Shown: in pieces, positions 8,748 to 17,664 of the stretch | How positions within the stretch are numbered: position 1 is the stretch's first letter | Layout of the letters: each line of letters starts with the position of its first letter | From: Helcococcus kunzii ATCC 51366 | Lineage (GTDB): Bacteria; Bacillota; Clostridia; Tissierellales; Peptoniphilaceae | Direction: 5' to 3' | Length of the DNA stretch: 64,000 nucleotides | Assembly: GCF_000245755.1 (NCBI RefSeq) | Contig: NZ_JH601088.1 | Coordinates: forward strand, 146,979 to 210,978 | Translations under genes and position numbers: made by a program | The notes under the pieces: model-generated | Seen by the model: only the letters and a program-made list of their open reading frames with translations | What the model was told of the DNA's origin: nothing | The model's database searches: none

Positions 8748-10415
8748 ATGAAAAAGAAAAAATTAATTATATTATTTTTATTTTTAACATTATTGCTTTC
8801 GGCTTGTGGCATACAATCAAAAGAAAATATGAAAGTTAATAATAATTTTAAGGGAGAAAGACTTATTCTACTTTCTATGGATGCTGAAACTTTTAATAGG
8901 GCTAGAGGTGGAAAAGATGCGGTAATTAAATTCTTTACTGATAATGTGATAGAACCTTTAGAGTTAAATTATGTTAAAGATGAAGCAAATTTAATTGAAG
9001 TGGAATATTCTCTTAAATTTAGTAGCAAAGAAGATTATCTAAATAAGGTAAATACACTATATAAACTGGGGAAAATAGAAGAAAATATTAATTTGGATTT
9101 TGAAGTTCAAAATGTAAGATTTAATAAAGGTATAAAATTTAATGATAGCTCGGATGTTCAGAAATTGCTTAGTCCTCTAATAAATAAAGCATTGGAGGAT
9201 GGGTTATTTTATGAGGATGATCTTAAAAAATTATGGGATACCAAGCAATATAGCTTGACAATTAATGATAAGGAATATATCAAAGACTCATTTTCTCAAT
9301 ATGGTAAATATAGTGAAAGTAAATATATTGGACCAAATGAGATAAATGTAATCACTTCACGTGCAAATGAAGCAAACAAATTTAATAGACAGATTACTAT
9401 TATTTTTAATAAAGAAAATTATTCTAAACTAGACAATGACTGGGAAGATGATTTTATCGAAGATGATAAAGTTCGTTTTGTAGAAGATGATGAAAATAGC
9501 ACAGCCAAGTTTATATATGAAAACTTTACTCAAGAAGAGATAAATAAAGCAACTCAAAAATTCTTTGCAACGGGTTCAAATTTTTCAATGACATATAAAA
9601 ATAGTGGTCAGAAATTAAAGACAATTGATACTTTGACTGATTTTATTAAAGAAAATGAAATTGATAAAAAAGCTAAAGTTAAATATTTGTACTATTTTGA
9701 TAAAAAAGCAATATATACTTTTCCAAAAGGTTTGTCTGAAATACAGGATAACAAGGAAAGGATTATACTTGCTGAAAGAGATGAATTAAATCAAGGCATA
9801 GAAAAAACAGTTGAGACTGATATAGTCTTTGACAAAATTGAAGTTGAAACAAAATTGTCTGAGAATAGTTTCTACAGAACTATTAATTTCCCTAAAAAAA
9901 GACAAGAAGAGATTGTAAATAAAAACCTAGTTGAATATTTGAAATCCCTAGGAATAAGTTATACTGACTCAGAGGAAAGTGTAAAGATAGAGTATAATTA
10001 TAAACTTGATAGTGGTAGTGATATTCATAATAAGTTATATAAAAATGGTGTAATTGTAGAAGAATTAAAAGGGAAACTATTTAAGTCAAATAAGAAGATT
10101 GTAGAAGATGCACAATTTAAAGAATTGAGAGCTGAAAAAATTGAAAATGTTTCAAAGACTGTAGATTTGACTCGTATAAGCAATGAAAAATTTAAGCAAA
10201 AGGACAATCAAGGTTATAGTTATAGTATTATATTTGAGACGACTACATTTTCAACGATACTTAATGTTTTTGCTACAATTGGAGCGGTAATTTTAATTAT
10301 ATTTTTGATTTTTAGACATCTAAGTAAAGGAAATATTAAATTAGATAATGATGTAAAAATGGATGCAGAAAATACTGAAAAGAAAGATAAGTCTAAGAGA
10401 AAGACTTTGGATTAG
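8748..10415 (+). CDS. Lipoprotein with C-terminal transmembrane anchor (paralogue 2)
   Basis: 555 residues. The lipobox LSAC lies at about residues 17-20, and a C-terminal helix near residues 505-525 is followed by a short Lys-rich tail. It aligns along its whole length with the 6707-8563 product (shared NFKGER/NFKGQR start, GGKDA, SSKEDYLNK, KFNR.I..IF, N.IDKKA), so the pair is an old tandem duplication with considerable divergence. The cytoplasmic tail is much shorter here. It has its own promoter candidate and is preceded by a terminator. The function is unknown; envelope sensing or assembly beside the glycosyltransferases is only a suggestion. Confidence 0.8.
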   Translation: MKKKKLIILFLFLTLLLSACGIQSKENMKVNNNFKGERLILLSMDAETFNRARGGKDAVIKFFTDNVIEPLELNYVKDEANLIEVEYSLKFSSKEDYLNKVNTLYKLGKIEENINLDFEVQNVRFNKGIKFNDSSDVQKLLSPLINKALEDGLFYEDDLKKLWDTKQYSLTINDKEYIKDSFSQYGKYSESKYIGPNEINVITSRANEANKFNRQITIIFNKENYSKLDNDWEDDFIEDDKVRFVEDDENSTAKFIYENFTQEEINKATQKFFATGSNFSMTYKNSGQKLKTIDTLTDFIKENEIDKKAKVKYLYYFDKKAIYTFPKGLSEIQDNKERIILAERDELNQGIEKTVETDIVFDKIEVETKLSENSFYRTINFPKKRQEEIVNKNLVEYLKSLGISYTDSEESVKIEYNYKLDSGSDIHNKLYKNGVIVEELKGKLFKSNKKIVEDAQFKELRAEKIENVSKTVDLTRISNEKFKQKDNQGYSYSIIFETTTFSTILNVFATIGAVILIIFLIFRHLSKGNIKLDNDVKMDAENTEKKDKSKRKTLD

Positions 10416-10510
10416 ATTATGGGGAATTAATTTTTGTATCGCAGTATGTAATAATATTAATAATTTTTAATAAACGAAAAGATGGTCAAAAATAACAAAA
10501 AATTAACAGG

Positions 10511-10563
10511 TGAGAACGATTATCAACGCTATTATTGCTAATTATAAAGATACATGTTATAAT
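10511..10563 (+). promoter_or_regulatory. Promoter with Fur-like 7-1-7 box
   Basis: TGAGAACGATTATCA at 10511-10525 matches 13 of 15 positions of the Fur consensus TGATAATNATTATCA. It lies just upstream of TTGCTA (10535-10540), a 17-nt spacer and TATAAT (10558-10563). The box sits upstream of the -35 and could be coincidental in AT-rich DNA. Confidence 0.35.
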
Positions 10564-10598
10564 AATAAGACTATTATAATTATTATTAGGAGTAAAAG

Positions 10599-12155
10599 TT
10601 GAAAGAATATTTTGAAAAACAACGGAATGTTATCTTATCTAAAAAGGATTTAATAGTGCCTTCTATAATTTTTACGGTAATTTTTCTTTTATTTGCACAT
10701 GTTTATTTACTAGTTAATGATATTAGAAACCATGATAGTTTACTGTTTAATGGTTATGGAGCGGGTATAACGTCAGGGAGATGGGCATTACAATTTATGG
10801 GAGAGACCGTTGATAAAATTTGGGGAGGATACAATATACCATTTTTTAATACTGCAGTTTCTTTAATACTTATAACAATTATAAGTGTTTTATTGATACT
10901 AATTTTTGATATTAATAAAAAAGTTAATGCAATATTTATTAGTGGAATTTTTGTAGTATTTCCTTCTTTAACCGCAACTTTGATTTACACTTTTACAGCA
11001 CACTACTATATTTTCGCAATATTATTAGTATTTATAGCGACTTATATTATAGATGAATCAAAGATTTCATTTATTATTTCAACATTATTAGTGGCATTTG
11101 CAATTGGGATATATCAAGCTTATTTGCCTTTTTACATTTCTCTTTTATGCTTAAAATCTATAAATGATTGTATTAAAGGAGAGGATTTTAAAGATATCTT
11201 AAAGAGAGGAATAAAATACCTTGTTTCAATTGTTTTATCCTTGGTAATATACATGATTATATTAAAAATAGTTTTAGCTATTACAGGTTTGACTCTATCA
11301 TCATATAGAAATATTGATACAATGGGAAGCGTTGGTGTTTTTGAACTTTTACGTAGGATGTTAATTGCTTATGTTGATATAGTTAGACTTCCATTCCACA
11401 TGATATTTAGTGTGAATAAAACTTTAATAATAAAATTCTCAATTTTAATTTTATATATTGTTTCTTTTATAATGGTAATATTTACACTAAAAAAGATGAA
11501 AGAAAAGAAATTAAAATTACTATTTTTAGCATTGATATTGGTCTTACCATTTGCACTTAATAGTTCAGTTATCATGGCAAGTAGAGGATACACATATTCA
11601 TTAATGTCATATACTCTGGTGTTTATATTTATCTTACCTTTACTATTTTTAGATAAATATGATTTTGATATCAAACTAATAAAAGTATCAAATATGGTAA
11701 CATATTCTATTCTAACTTTAGCTATTATTAATTATATTTGGTCATCAAATGGTAACTATTTAGCGTTGAAAACAAAGATGAGTTATGCAGAACATTACTA
11801 TAATCGTTTAATATCTAGAATAGAATCAACAGAAGGATATATTGAAGGAAGAATGATTGCTTTGGTTGGAGAATTTTCAGATAAAAGTGAAGTTGATTTA
11901 TGGCGAAATCCTGATTTATCGTTTAATTATGATATAAATACGGATACATTCTTAAGAGAAAATATCAGATTAACATTTATTAAAAATTTTGTTGGTAAAA
12001 AAATTCATATAGTGAGTAATGAAGATGCTAAGAAATTAGCAAAACGTAAAGAAGTTAGAGAAATGCCGCCATATCCATACTATGGATCGGTAAAGCAAAT
12101 TGACAATGTTATGGTTGTTAGATTAAGAAATATAGATAATTTATTTGAGCAATAA
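10599..12155 (+). CDS. Glucosyltransferase domain membrane protein (GtrII family)
   Basis: The 518-residue polytopic protein has about 10-11 transmembrane helices and matches the 'Glucos_trans_II' (GtrII-like) family. It has an early NDIRNHDSL segment and SGRWALQFMGETV near residues 57-70, the Asp/Arg-containing loop typical of this family, and a soluble C-terminal domain of about 130 residues. It would move a sugar from a lipid carrier to a surface glycopolymer outside the membrane. The start is TTG at 10599, supported by AGGAG at 10588-10592 with 6 nt spacing. It is convergent with a second member of the same family at 12207-13802, with a bidirectional terminator between. Confidence 0.8.
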   Translation: MKEYFEKQRNVILSKKDLIVPSIIFTVIFLLFAHVYLLVNDIRNHDSLLFNGYGAGITSGRWALQFMGETVDKIWGGYNIPFFNTAVSLILITIISVLLILIFDINKKVNAIFISGIFVVFPSLTATLIYTFTAHYYIFAILLVFIATYIIDESKISFIISTLLVAFAIGIYQAYLPFYISLLCLKSINDCIKGEDFKDILKRGIKYLVSIVLSLVIYMIILKIVLAITGLTLSSYRNIDTMGSVGVFELLRRMLIAYVDIVRLPFHMIFSVNKTLIIKFSILILYIVSFIMVIFTLKKMKEKKLKLLFLALILVLPFALNSSVIMASRGYTYSLMSYTLVFIFILPLLFLDKYDFDIKLIKVSNMVTYSILTLAIINYIWSSNGNYLALKTKMSYAEHYYNRLISRIESTEGYIEGRMIALVGEFSDKSEVDLWRNPDLSFNYDINTDTFLRENIRLTFIKNFVGKKIHIVSNEDAKKLAKRKEVREMPPYPYYGSVKQIDNVMVVRLRNIDNLFEQ

Positions 12156-12160
12156 AATAG

Positions 12161-12207
12161 CCCCGCAAAAGTTGAGTTTTAAGTTTCAACTTTTGCGGGG
12201 ATTTTTT
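12161..12207. terminator. Bidirectional terminator between the GtrII-like genes
   Basis: A perfect 15-bp stem (CCCCGCAAAAGTTGA with its complement) and a T-run on the plus strand (ATTTTTTTATTTT). The opposite side is AT-rich enough to serve the minus-strand gene too. It is the strongest hairpin terminator in this part of the window. Confidence 0.9.
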
Positions 12208-13802
12208 TATTTTATATCCTTAAACTTAACATAAATGGTATCATCAATCATTTGAATTGAGTTATTCGCCGGATACAATGGCATATTTTCAATTACATTT
12301 CTCAATGGTTCTAATTCTTCAGTGATTTCATCATAGTCTTTAATCACATTGTTAAATCCTAAAAATCTTGAAGGATAATATTTGAATGAATAAAGTCTTG
12401 TTAAATGATTTGCAATTATAAAAGGTTGTACATCTCTTGGGTCGTAGTTTTTAGTAAAATATGTTCTAGAGTCAGGATTGCCTAAAAATACAACTTTTGT
12501 CTTTTCGGTATAACCATCAACCATTTCTATTCTTGAAATTATTCTATTTGCATAGTTTTCAGAGTTTTGATTAGTCACTCCGACCTTGAAATACGCCTTA
12601 TTGGTCACATAAATATTGTTATATACAGCAAGTGAAGAAATCACAGTTAAAAATATCACTGCGTAATATATTAAATGTTTCTTTTTATAAGTATTTTTTT
12701 CTTCTGATTTTTTTAATTCTATATCAGAAAATTGTACGTCGTTATTTAAGTTTTTATAAATATAGTCTATCAAAATTAAAGGTAGCATAAAGGCAACGGT
12801 ATAACCGTAAACCATTCTTAACATTACTCCTGCTTGCCATGACATCACATAGATGATGTTTACTGCAAGAGGAAATAGTGCGATAAGGATTAGTAAGAAT
12901 GTGACCTTACGTTTTTCCATTGCTGATTTTTTAGCAATATAGTAGATTAGATAAAGTGTAAGCACAAATCCTATTAAAAATAGATATGGCATAAATACAA
13001 AGTGATAATTAAATTCGTATCCTGCAAAGAAATCAAACATTCCCTTATATGCGTTAAAAATAATTATATGAAGTTGATTTAGTGGTAAAGATCCCATAGT
13101 GTCAAGACCTTTATAATCAACTAGTAAATGTCCAAATATTCCTCTTGAAATTATTAGGTAAATAATTAAGGATAAAACAAATGAAATGGCAGTTTTTGCA
13201 AATAATATTAGCATTTCTTTGTAGTTGTCCTTGTTTTTAAATAATTCTAACATGATATAAATTAGGATTAAAGCGCCAGCGTATCCTAAATATGTCTGAT
13301 ATATCCCAAGTGACAAGGTCAGCAGAATGGTAGAAATAATATATCCATTTTCCTTTTTTACAAGTAAATATGCTGCAATCCCTGCAAGCATTGCACCAAA
13401 TTGATAAGAATCTTGTGTGTTCATAAAAGGCATCAATGCACCAATCGTTGGGAATGTAATTATAATCCCGGAAATCAGTATTGTGCTAATTTTTGATTTA
13501 ATATCAAACATGGCAACAATAAGTGAGGACATAATCGCAGAGTATAGTATTGTAAGTAAGCCATTCAGCCAAGGTAAACTAAAATCACTACCAATCGCAG
13601 AAGGAAACATTAAAAACCATCTTCCTGAAGATGTTCTTTCCATATTATCAACTAATTGGACAATATCGTCTAAATTTACCCATTTATTCGTCATCATATA
13701 TGCATGGCAGATAAGCCCTAGTATAAAAGTGGATACAAATGCTATTTTTATATTTTTCGGTAACTCTTTGTACCATTTTGAAACTCTATTTTCTAGAAAC
13801 AT
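12207..13802 (-). CDS. Glucosyltransferase domain membrane protein (GtrII family)
   Basis: 531 residues, polytopic, with the same architecture as the convergent 10599-12155 product: short cytoplasmic N-terminus, HAYMMTNKWVNLDD-type loop after helix 1, SSGRWFLMF near residues 57-65, about ten helices and a soluble C-terminal domain with RIISRIE (YYNRLISRIE in the partner). I chose the ATG at 13802 because AAAGGAG lies 5 nt upstream; a longer in-frame start at 13832 lacks a ribosome-binding site. The two convergent copies probably decorate the same or related surface polymers with different linkages. Confidence 0.82.
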   Translation of the reverse strand: MFLENRVSKWYKELPKNIKIAFVSTFILGLICHAYMMTNKWVNLDDIVQLVDNMERTSSGRWFLMFPSAIGSDFSLPWLNGLLTILYSAIMSSLIVAMFDIKSKISTILISGIIITFPTIGALMPFMNTQDSYQFGAMLAGIAAYLLVKKENGYIISTILLTLSLGIYQTYLGYAGALILIYIMLELFKNKDNYKEMLILFAKTAISFVLSLIIYLIISRGIFGHLLVDYKGLDTMGSLPLNQLHIIIFNAYKGMFDFFAGYEFNYHFVFMPYLFLIGFVLTLYLIYYIAKKSAMEKRKVTFLLILIALFPLAVNIIYVMSWQAGVMLRMVYGYTVAFMLPLILIDYIYKNLNNDVQFSDIELKKSEEKNTYKKKHLIYYAVIFLTVISSLAVYNNIYVTNKAYFKVGVTNQNSENYANRIISRIEMVDGYTEKTKVVFLGNPDSRTYFTKNYDPRDVQPFIIANHLTRLYSFKYYPSRFLGFNNVIKDYDEITEELEPLRNVIENMPLYPANNSIQMIDDTIYVKFKDIK

Positions 13803-13893
13803 AACAACTCCTTTAAAATTTCTTAAATTCATTATATAAGAAATGGATAGAGATTACCATATCACAATTATTAAATATTAGTAACAATTCTAC

Positions 13894-13945
13894 TTGTAAT
13901 TGGAGCTTGATTTATGTATAATATTATTAGTCAGAGATAGTCAAA
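13894..13945 (+). promoter_or_regulatory. Sigma-A promoter with CtsR-like operator (dnaJ-like gene)
   Basis: TTGTAA (13894-13899), a 17-nt spacer and TATAAT (13917-13922) are followed directly by AGTCAGAGATAGTCAAA at 13929-13945. The CtsR consensus is a tandem heptad RGTCAAANANRGTCAAA. An equivalent box sits in the same position in the clpB promoter, so both genes should belong to one heat-shock regulon. Confidence 0.8.
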
Positions 13946-13993
13946 CAATCTTTTGAACTATAGTTTCATTATATATAGATTGGAGGTAATTAT

Positions 13994-14902
13994 ATGAAGT
14001 ATAAAGATTATTATGAAATACTTGGTGTTGAAAAAACATCAACTCCGCAAGATATAAAAAAAGCATATAGAAAATTAGCGAAAAAATATCATCCAGATTT
14101 AAATAAAGGCAGTGAAGAAGCTGCAGAAAAATTAAAAGAAGTTAATGAAGCATTTGAAGTGTTGTCCGATCCAGAAAAAAGAAAAAAATATGATCAATTT
14201 GGATCTGCATATCAAGATGGTATGAACTTTGACCCATCACAATATGGTTATGAATACACAACAAGTAGTGGAGACTTTTCAGACTTTTTCGAAACAATTT
14301 TCGGTGGAGGATTTGGTAATGCCGGTAGAGGCTTCGGTGGTTCTGGAAGAGGATTTTCAGCGTCCGATATATTTGGAAACTTTACAACTAATAGAAAAAG
14401 AGCAAGAAATAGATATGAAATTGACCAATATATCACTCTAGAAGAAGCGTATAAAGGTGGTTCAAAGCAAGTCCTTGCATCACTTGGAGGAAATCAAACA
14501 AAAATTGATGTTAAATGGCCTGCAGGTATTACAAATGGTAAAAAAATAAAGATTAATGGGGATAAATTTGGTATAGACGGTGATATCTACGCAAAGATTC
14601 ACATAGATTCTAAAGATAAATTAGAAGGTGTAAATATCACTAAAGATATTGAAATATACCCATGGGAAGCATATTTTGGTACAAAAAAAACTGTGCAAAC
14701 ACTTGAAGGTAAAATAAAAGTAAACATTCCAAAAAATATCAATACAGATCAAAAAATAAAAATTGCTAAAAAAGGATTCAAGGATATGAAAGGTAATGTT
14801 GGCGACTTATATTTACAAATAAAAATAGTAAATCCAAAAACACTTGATAAAGAAACAGAAGACTTCTATAAAGAACAAATTAAAAAAGAACACATTTCTT
14901 AA
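13994..14902 (+). CDS. DnaJ-like cochaperone, CbpA type
   Basis: The 302-residue Hsp40 has an N-terminal J domain (residues 1-70) with the HPD triad in KKYHPDLN near 36-38, which stimulates DnaK ATPase. A Gly/Phe-rich linker spans about residues 88-130, and a C-terminal substrate-binding domain follows. The four CxxCxGxG zinc-finger repeats of true DnaJ are absent, so it is a type II, CbpA-like cochaperone. The GGAGG box is 7 nt upstream. A CtsR-like operator overlaps the start of transcription. No dnaK or grpE is adjacent, so the canonical chaperone operon is presumably elsewhere. Confidence 0.9.
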   Translation: MKYKDYYEILGVEKTSTPQDIKKAYRKLAKKYHPDLNKGSEEAAEKLKEVNEAFEVLSDPEKRKKYDQFGSAYQDGMNFDPSQYGYEYTTSSGDFSDFFETIFGGGFGNAGRGFGGSGRGFSASDIFGNFTTNRKRARNRYEIDQYITLEEAYKGGSKQVLASLGGNQTKIDVKWPAGITNGKKIKINGDKFGIDGDIYAKIHIDSKDKLEGVNITKDIEIYPWEAYFGTKKTVQTLEGKIKVNIPKNINTDQKIKIAKKGFKDMKGNVGDLYLQIKIVNPKTLDKETEDFYKEQIKKEHIS

Positions 14903-14930
14903 ACATATATAAGAAAAAATGAAATGAGTT

Positions 14931-15227
14931 CAGTATAATTTACGTAATTTAACAATCATACTGTCAACAAGAAAAATTGTTCAGTATGATTTTTATTTTA
15001 TGGATTTATACTGCTTTTATTATCAAAAATGTCAGCATAATATTTATTTTTTGTTTTTTTACTGTCTTTTTTTAGATCTACAAAGGTATAATTCAGCAGT
15101 TTTCCTTAACTTATCAAATTATACTGACATTTTAAGAAAAATATTCAGTACAAAATCAATTTACTATATTTATACTGCTTCAAATTTTTTTCATTCAGTA
15201 TAATTTTCAAATCTTCCATTCATACTG
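14931..15227. repeat. Hairpin array A: six CAGTAT...ATACTG units
   Basis: This 508-bp gap between the dnaJ-like gene and the pilin gene holds six inverted-repeat units at 14931-14963, 14982-15013, 15033-15064, 15094-15126, 15146-15177 and 15196-15227. Lengths are 33, 32, 32, 33, 32 and 32 nt. Start-to-start spacing is 51, 51, 61, 52 and 50 nt. Outer arms are CAGTAT and ATACTG; units 3 and 4 have degenerate arms. The interiors are AT-rich and differ. No protein-coding gene fits: a 67-codon open frame at 15000-15203 is a by-product. The function is unknown; compare arrays B, C and D. Confidence 0.8.
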
Positions 15228-15410
15228 AACTTTAGCAATTTCTAAAAGATAATTTCCGTAAATTCTCATTTCCTTATTTCAAATTATTACTATTTCGCAA
15301 AATTATATTTCTTTTCATAATTTTTGATAAAAAACAGTTAATGAATTGCCTCATCCTGTGTTATAATATTAGTAAATAAAAACTAATAGGACTCTCAATT
15401 GGAGGTATTC

Positions 15411-16670
15411 GTGAAAAAAACTATAAGAAATGTATTTTCAATTATATTGGCATTTCTCCTGATTTTTACAGTAATCATTCCACATAAATTATTCGCGTTA
15501 GGCGATAATTCTTTAGAATTTGAAATAAAAAATTATGACATGGTTAGCGTAGATAAAGACGGGAAAAGTGTTGGCATAAAGTTACAATATTGGAAATTAG
15601 ATGAAAAGGAATTTTCTAATTTAAAAAGAAAAGATATTGAAAAGAAATTATTTGGTTTATCAAATCAAGAACTAGATGATAAATTTGGTAAATCAACTGA
15701 AACAGAGACATTTAATAAAGAAACTTTTAAATTGGATAATTTAGAAAATGGGATTTATTATTTTAGAGAAGTTGAGGATGGCAATAAGCCATTCATTATG
15801 ATTCCTTTTGTTTATCCATTGCCATTTGATGTGAAGCATGGAGAAATTTTCTATAATATTGATGGTATGAAAAAAGGAAAAGTTGATCCTAAATTTACAG
15901 AAATTGAATATGGCGAAGAATATGGTGATGTAAAACTGGTTAAGAAATCTGATGACGGAAAGACATTAAAAGGTGTTGGATTTAAGCTGTTTTCTATAAG
16001 TGAAAATGGAGAACAATCAGTGCCATTAAATGATGCGGGAAATTATTCCCCTCAAGGACAAAAAGATAAAGTTCTATTTACCGATGAAAAGGGTGAAATT
16101 GTAGTTTCTGGATTGCCTGTAGCTAATTATATTTTTAGAGAAGTTAAAGAACTTGAAGGCTATTCAATTGTCAAAAAAGATAATAAATTTGAGATTAAGG
16201 CGAATACTTTAACAGAGTTAGAAGTTATCAATAAAAAAGTTCCTGGAAAAATTGGTGGATTTAAGTTTTTAAAGATTTCAAATGATAAGGCGAAAACTCC
16301 GCTTGAAGGTGCACAATTTAAGGTAACTAAAAAGGTAAATGATAAATACGAAAATGTGTTAAAAGACGGAAAGATTTATTATGTTGAAAGTGATAAAAAT
16401 GGAGAGTTTCAAGTAGAAAATTTGCCTTATGGTGTATATTATCTATGGGAGACAAAAGCTCCAAAAGATCACGTTCAGTTAAATAGTTATATTAAATTTG
16501 AAGTTGGAATGGACTCTACTCAAAAAGTTCTTGTAGTAAAAAATAATAAGAAACCACCAATTGACATTCCTAAGACGGGTGATATGATGGTAATTGCTCT
16601 ATTAGCTTTCAGTGCAATTATCTTTGGAGTAGGCTATAAACTTTCAAAAGATAGCAAAAAACAAGTATAA
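15411..16670 (+). CDS. LPXTG-type pilin-like surface protein with SpaA/Cna-B domains
   Basis: 419 residues, exported and sortase-anchored. There is an N-terminal signal peptide (about residues 1-31), an N-terminal domain with a pilin-type FVYPLPFDV segment near residue 130, and two prealbumin-like SpaA/Cna-B domains (about residues 165-275 and 285-385). The last contains the E-box-like YYLWETKAP that normally supports an intramolecular isopeptide bond. The C-terminus has the sorting signal IPKTG, a hydrophobic helix and a Lys-rich tail. The start is GTG at 15411, 5 nt after GGAGG; the TTG at 15399 is too close to that box. Two class C sortases follow, so it is probably the polymerised pilus subunit. 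Confidence 0.9.
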   Translation: MKKTIRNVFSIILAFLLIFTVIIPHKLFALGDNSLEFEIKNYDMVSVDKDGKSVGIKLQYWKLDEKEFSNLKRKDIEKKLFGLSNQELDDKFGKSTETETFNKETFKLDNLENGIYYFREVEDGNKPFIMIPFVYPLPFDVKHGEIFYNIDGMKKGKVDPKFTEIEYGEEYGDVKLVKKSDDGKTLKGVGFKLFSISENGEQSVPLNDAGNYSPQGQKDKVLFTDEKGEIVVSGLPVANYIFREVKELEGYSIVKKDNKFEIKANTLTELEVINKKVPGKIGGFKFLKISNDKAKTPLEGAQFKVTKKVNDKYENVLKDGKIYYVESDKNGEFQVENLPYGVYYLWETKAPKDHVQLNSYIKFEVGMDSTQKVLVVKNNKKPPIDIPKTGDMMVIALLAFSAIIFGVGYKLSKDSKKQV

Positions 16671-16675
16671 TCAAT

Positions 16676-16701
16676 AGGGATTTTCTGAGGAAAATCCCTT
16701 T
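16676..16701 (+). terminator. Weak hairpin between pilin and sortase genes
   Basis: AGGGATTTTC pairs with GAAAATCCCT across a 4-nt loop and is followed by only two further T residues. It could partially terminate or protect the pilin message so that far more pilin than sortase is made. Confidence 0.6.
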
Positions 16702-16719
16702 AGTAATTAAGAGGACAAA

Positions 16720-17664
16720 ATGACAGAAGAAAAGAAAAAAAGATTGAAAAGAAAAAGAATTAGAAATAATATTTTATTTACTATTGTTTTTCTTATAGGA
16801 TTATTTGTGCTTGCTTATCCGCAAATTTCAAGAATCTATTATAGAATTGAAGCGAATGAACAGGTCGCAAATTTTGAAAAAGGGAAATCTGAAATCAATC
16901 AAAAAGAGATTGATGAGAGAATGAAACTTGCAGAGGCATATAACCAAAGCTTAAATAATAAAGATTTGGAAGATCCATATGATGAAGAAACTAGAAAATT
17001 AGGTATGGCGCATTACGCGAAGATGCTGGAAATTCATGAAAAGATTGGTGTTGTCGAGATACCTACTATTGATATAAAAATTCCGCTATATGCTGGTACT
17101 TCAGAAACAGTGCTTCAAATGGGTGCGGGGCACCTAGAAAATACTTCACTTCCAATTGGGGGAAATAGTACGCATTCTGTAATCTCAGCACATTCCGGAT
17201 TACCTACCGCAAGACTTTTTTCTGATTTAGAAAAGGTAAAAATTGGTGATAAATTCTACATTCACAATATTAAAGAAACTTTAGCATATGTAGTTGATGA
17301 TATCAGTGTAATTGAACCTACAGATTTTTCAAAACTTCTAATCGTTCCTGGTCATGACTATGTCACATTACTTACTTGTACTCCATATATGGTAAATACA
17401 CATAGACTTCTAGTTAGAGGACATAGAGTTGAATATGTGCCAGAAGTAGAAGAAAGAATAATTGCTGAAAATAGAACAAGCTTCACATATAAATATCTAT
17501 TCTATGGTGCTTTAGCAATTATAGCATTGCTATTATTCTATTTATTCCTACTAAGAAGAAAAAAGAAAAGAGCGGAACAAGAGATAAAAGCGGCAAAGAA
17601 GAGACAACTAGAATTAGAAAATTCTAAAATAGAAGAAAATAACGAAGAGAGAAGGGATCTATGA
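16720..17664 (+). CDS. Class C sortase (pilus-type), first copy
   Basis: The 314-residue membrane-bound transpeptidase would link pilin subunits by cleaving the IPKTG sorting signal. It has an N-terminal transmembrane helix (about residues 13-33), a DPYDEE lid-like segment near residue 87 typical of class C enzymes, the catalytic His in ISAHSG, the catalytic Cys220 in TLLTCTPY, and Arg in HRLLVRGH. A second C-terminal helix (about residues 260-282) is followed by a charged tail. The stop codon overlaps the second sortase start by 4 nt. It is paralogous to the next gene. Confidence 0.93.
   Translation: MTEEKKKRLKRKRIRNNILFTIVFLIGLFVLAYPQISRIYYRIEANEQVANFEKGKSEINQKEIDERMKLAEAYNQSLNNKDLEDPYDEETRKLGMAHYAKMLEIHEKIGVVEIPTIDIKIPLYAGTSETVLQMGAGHLENTSLPIGGNSTHSVISAHSGLPTARLFSDLEKVKIGDKFYIHNIKETLAYVVDDISVIEPTDFSKLLIVPGHDYVTLLTCTPYMVNTHRLLVRGHRVEYVPEVEERIIAENRTSFTYKYLFYGALAIIALLLFYLFLLRRKKKRAEQEIKAAKKRQLELENSKIEENNEERRDL

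Noticed and set aside
15000..15203. 67-codon open frame
   Set aside because: It runs across array A units, has aromatic-rich low-complexity sequence and no Shine-Dalgarno.
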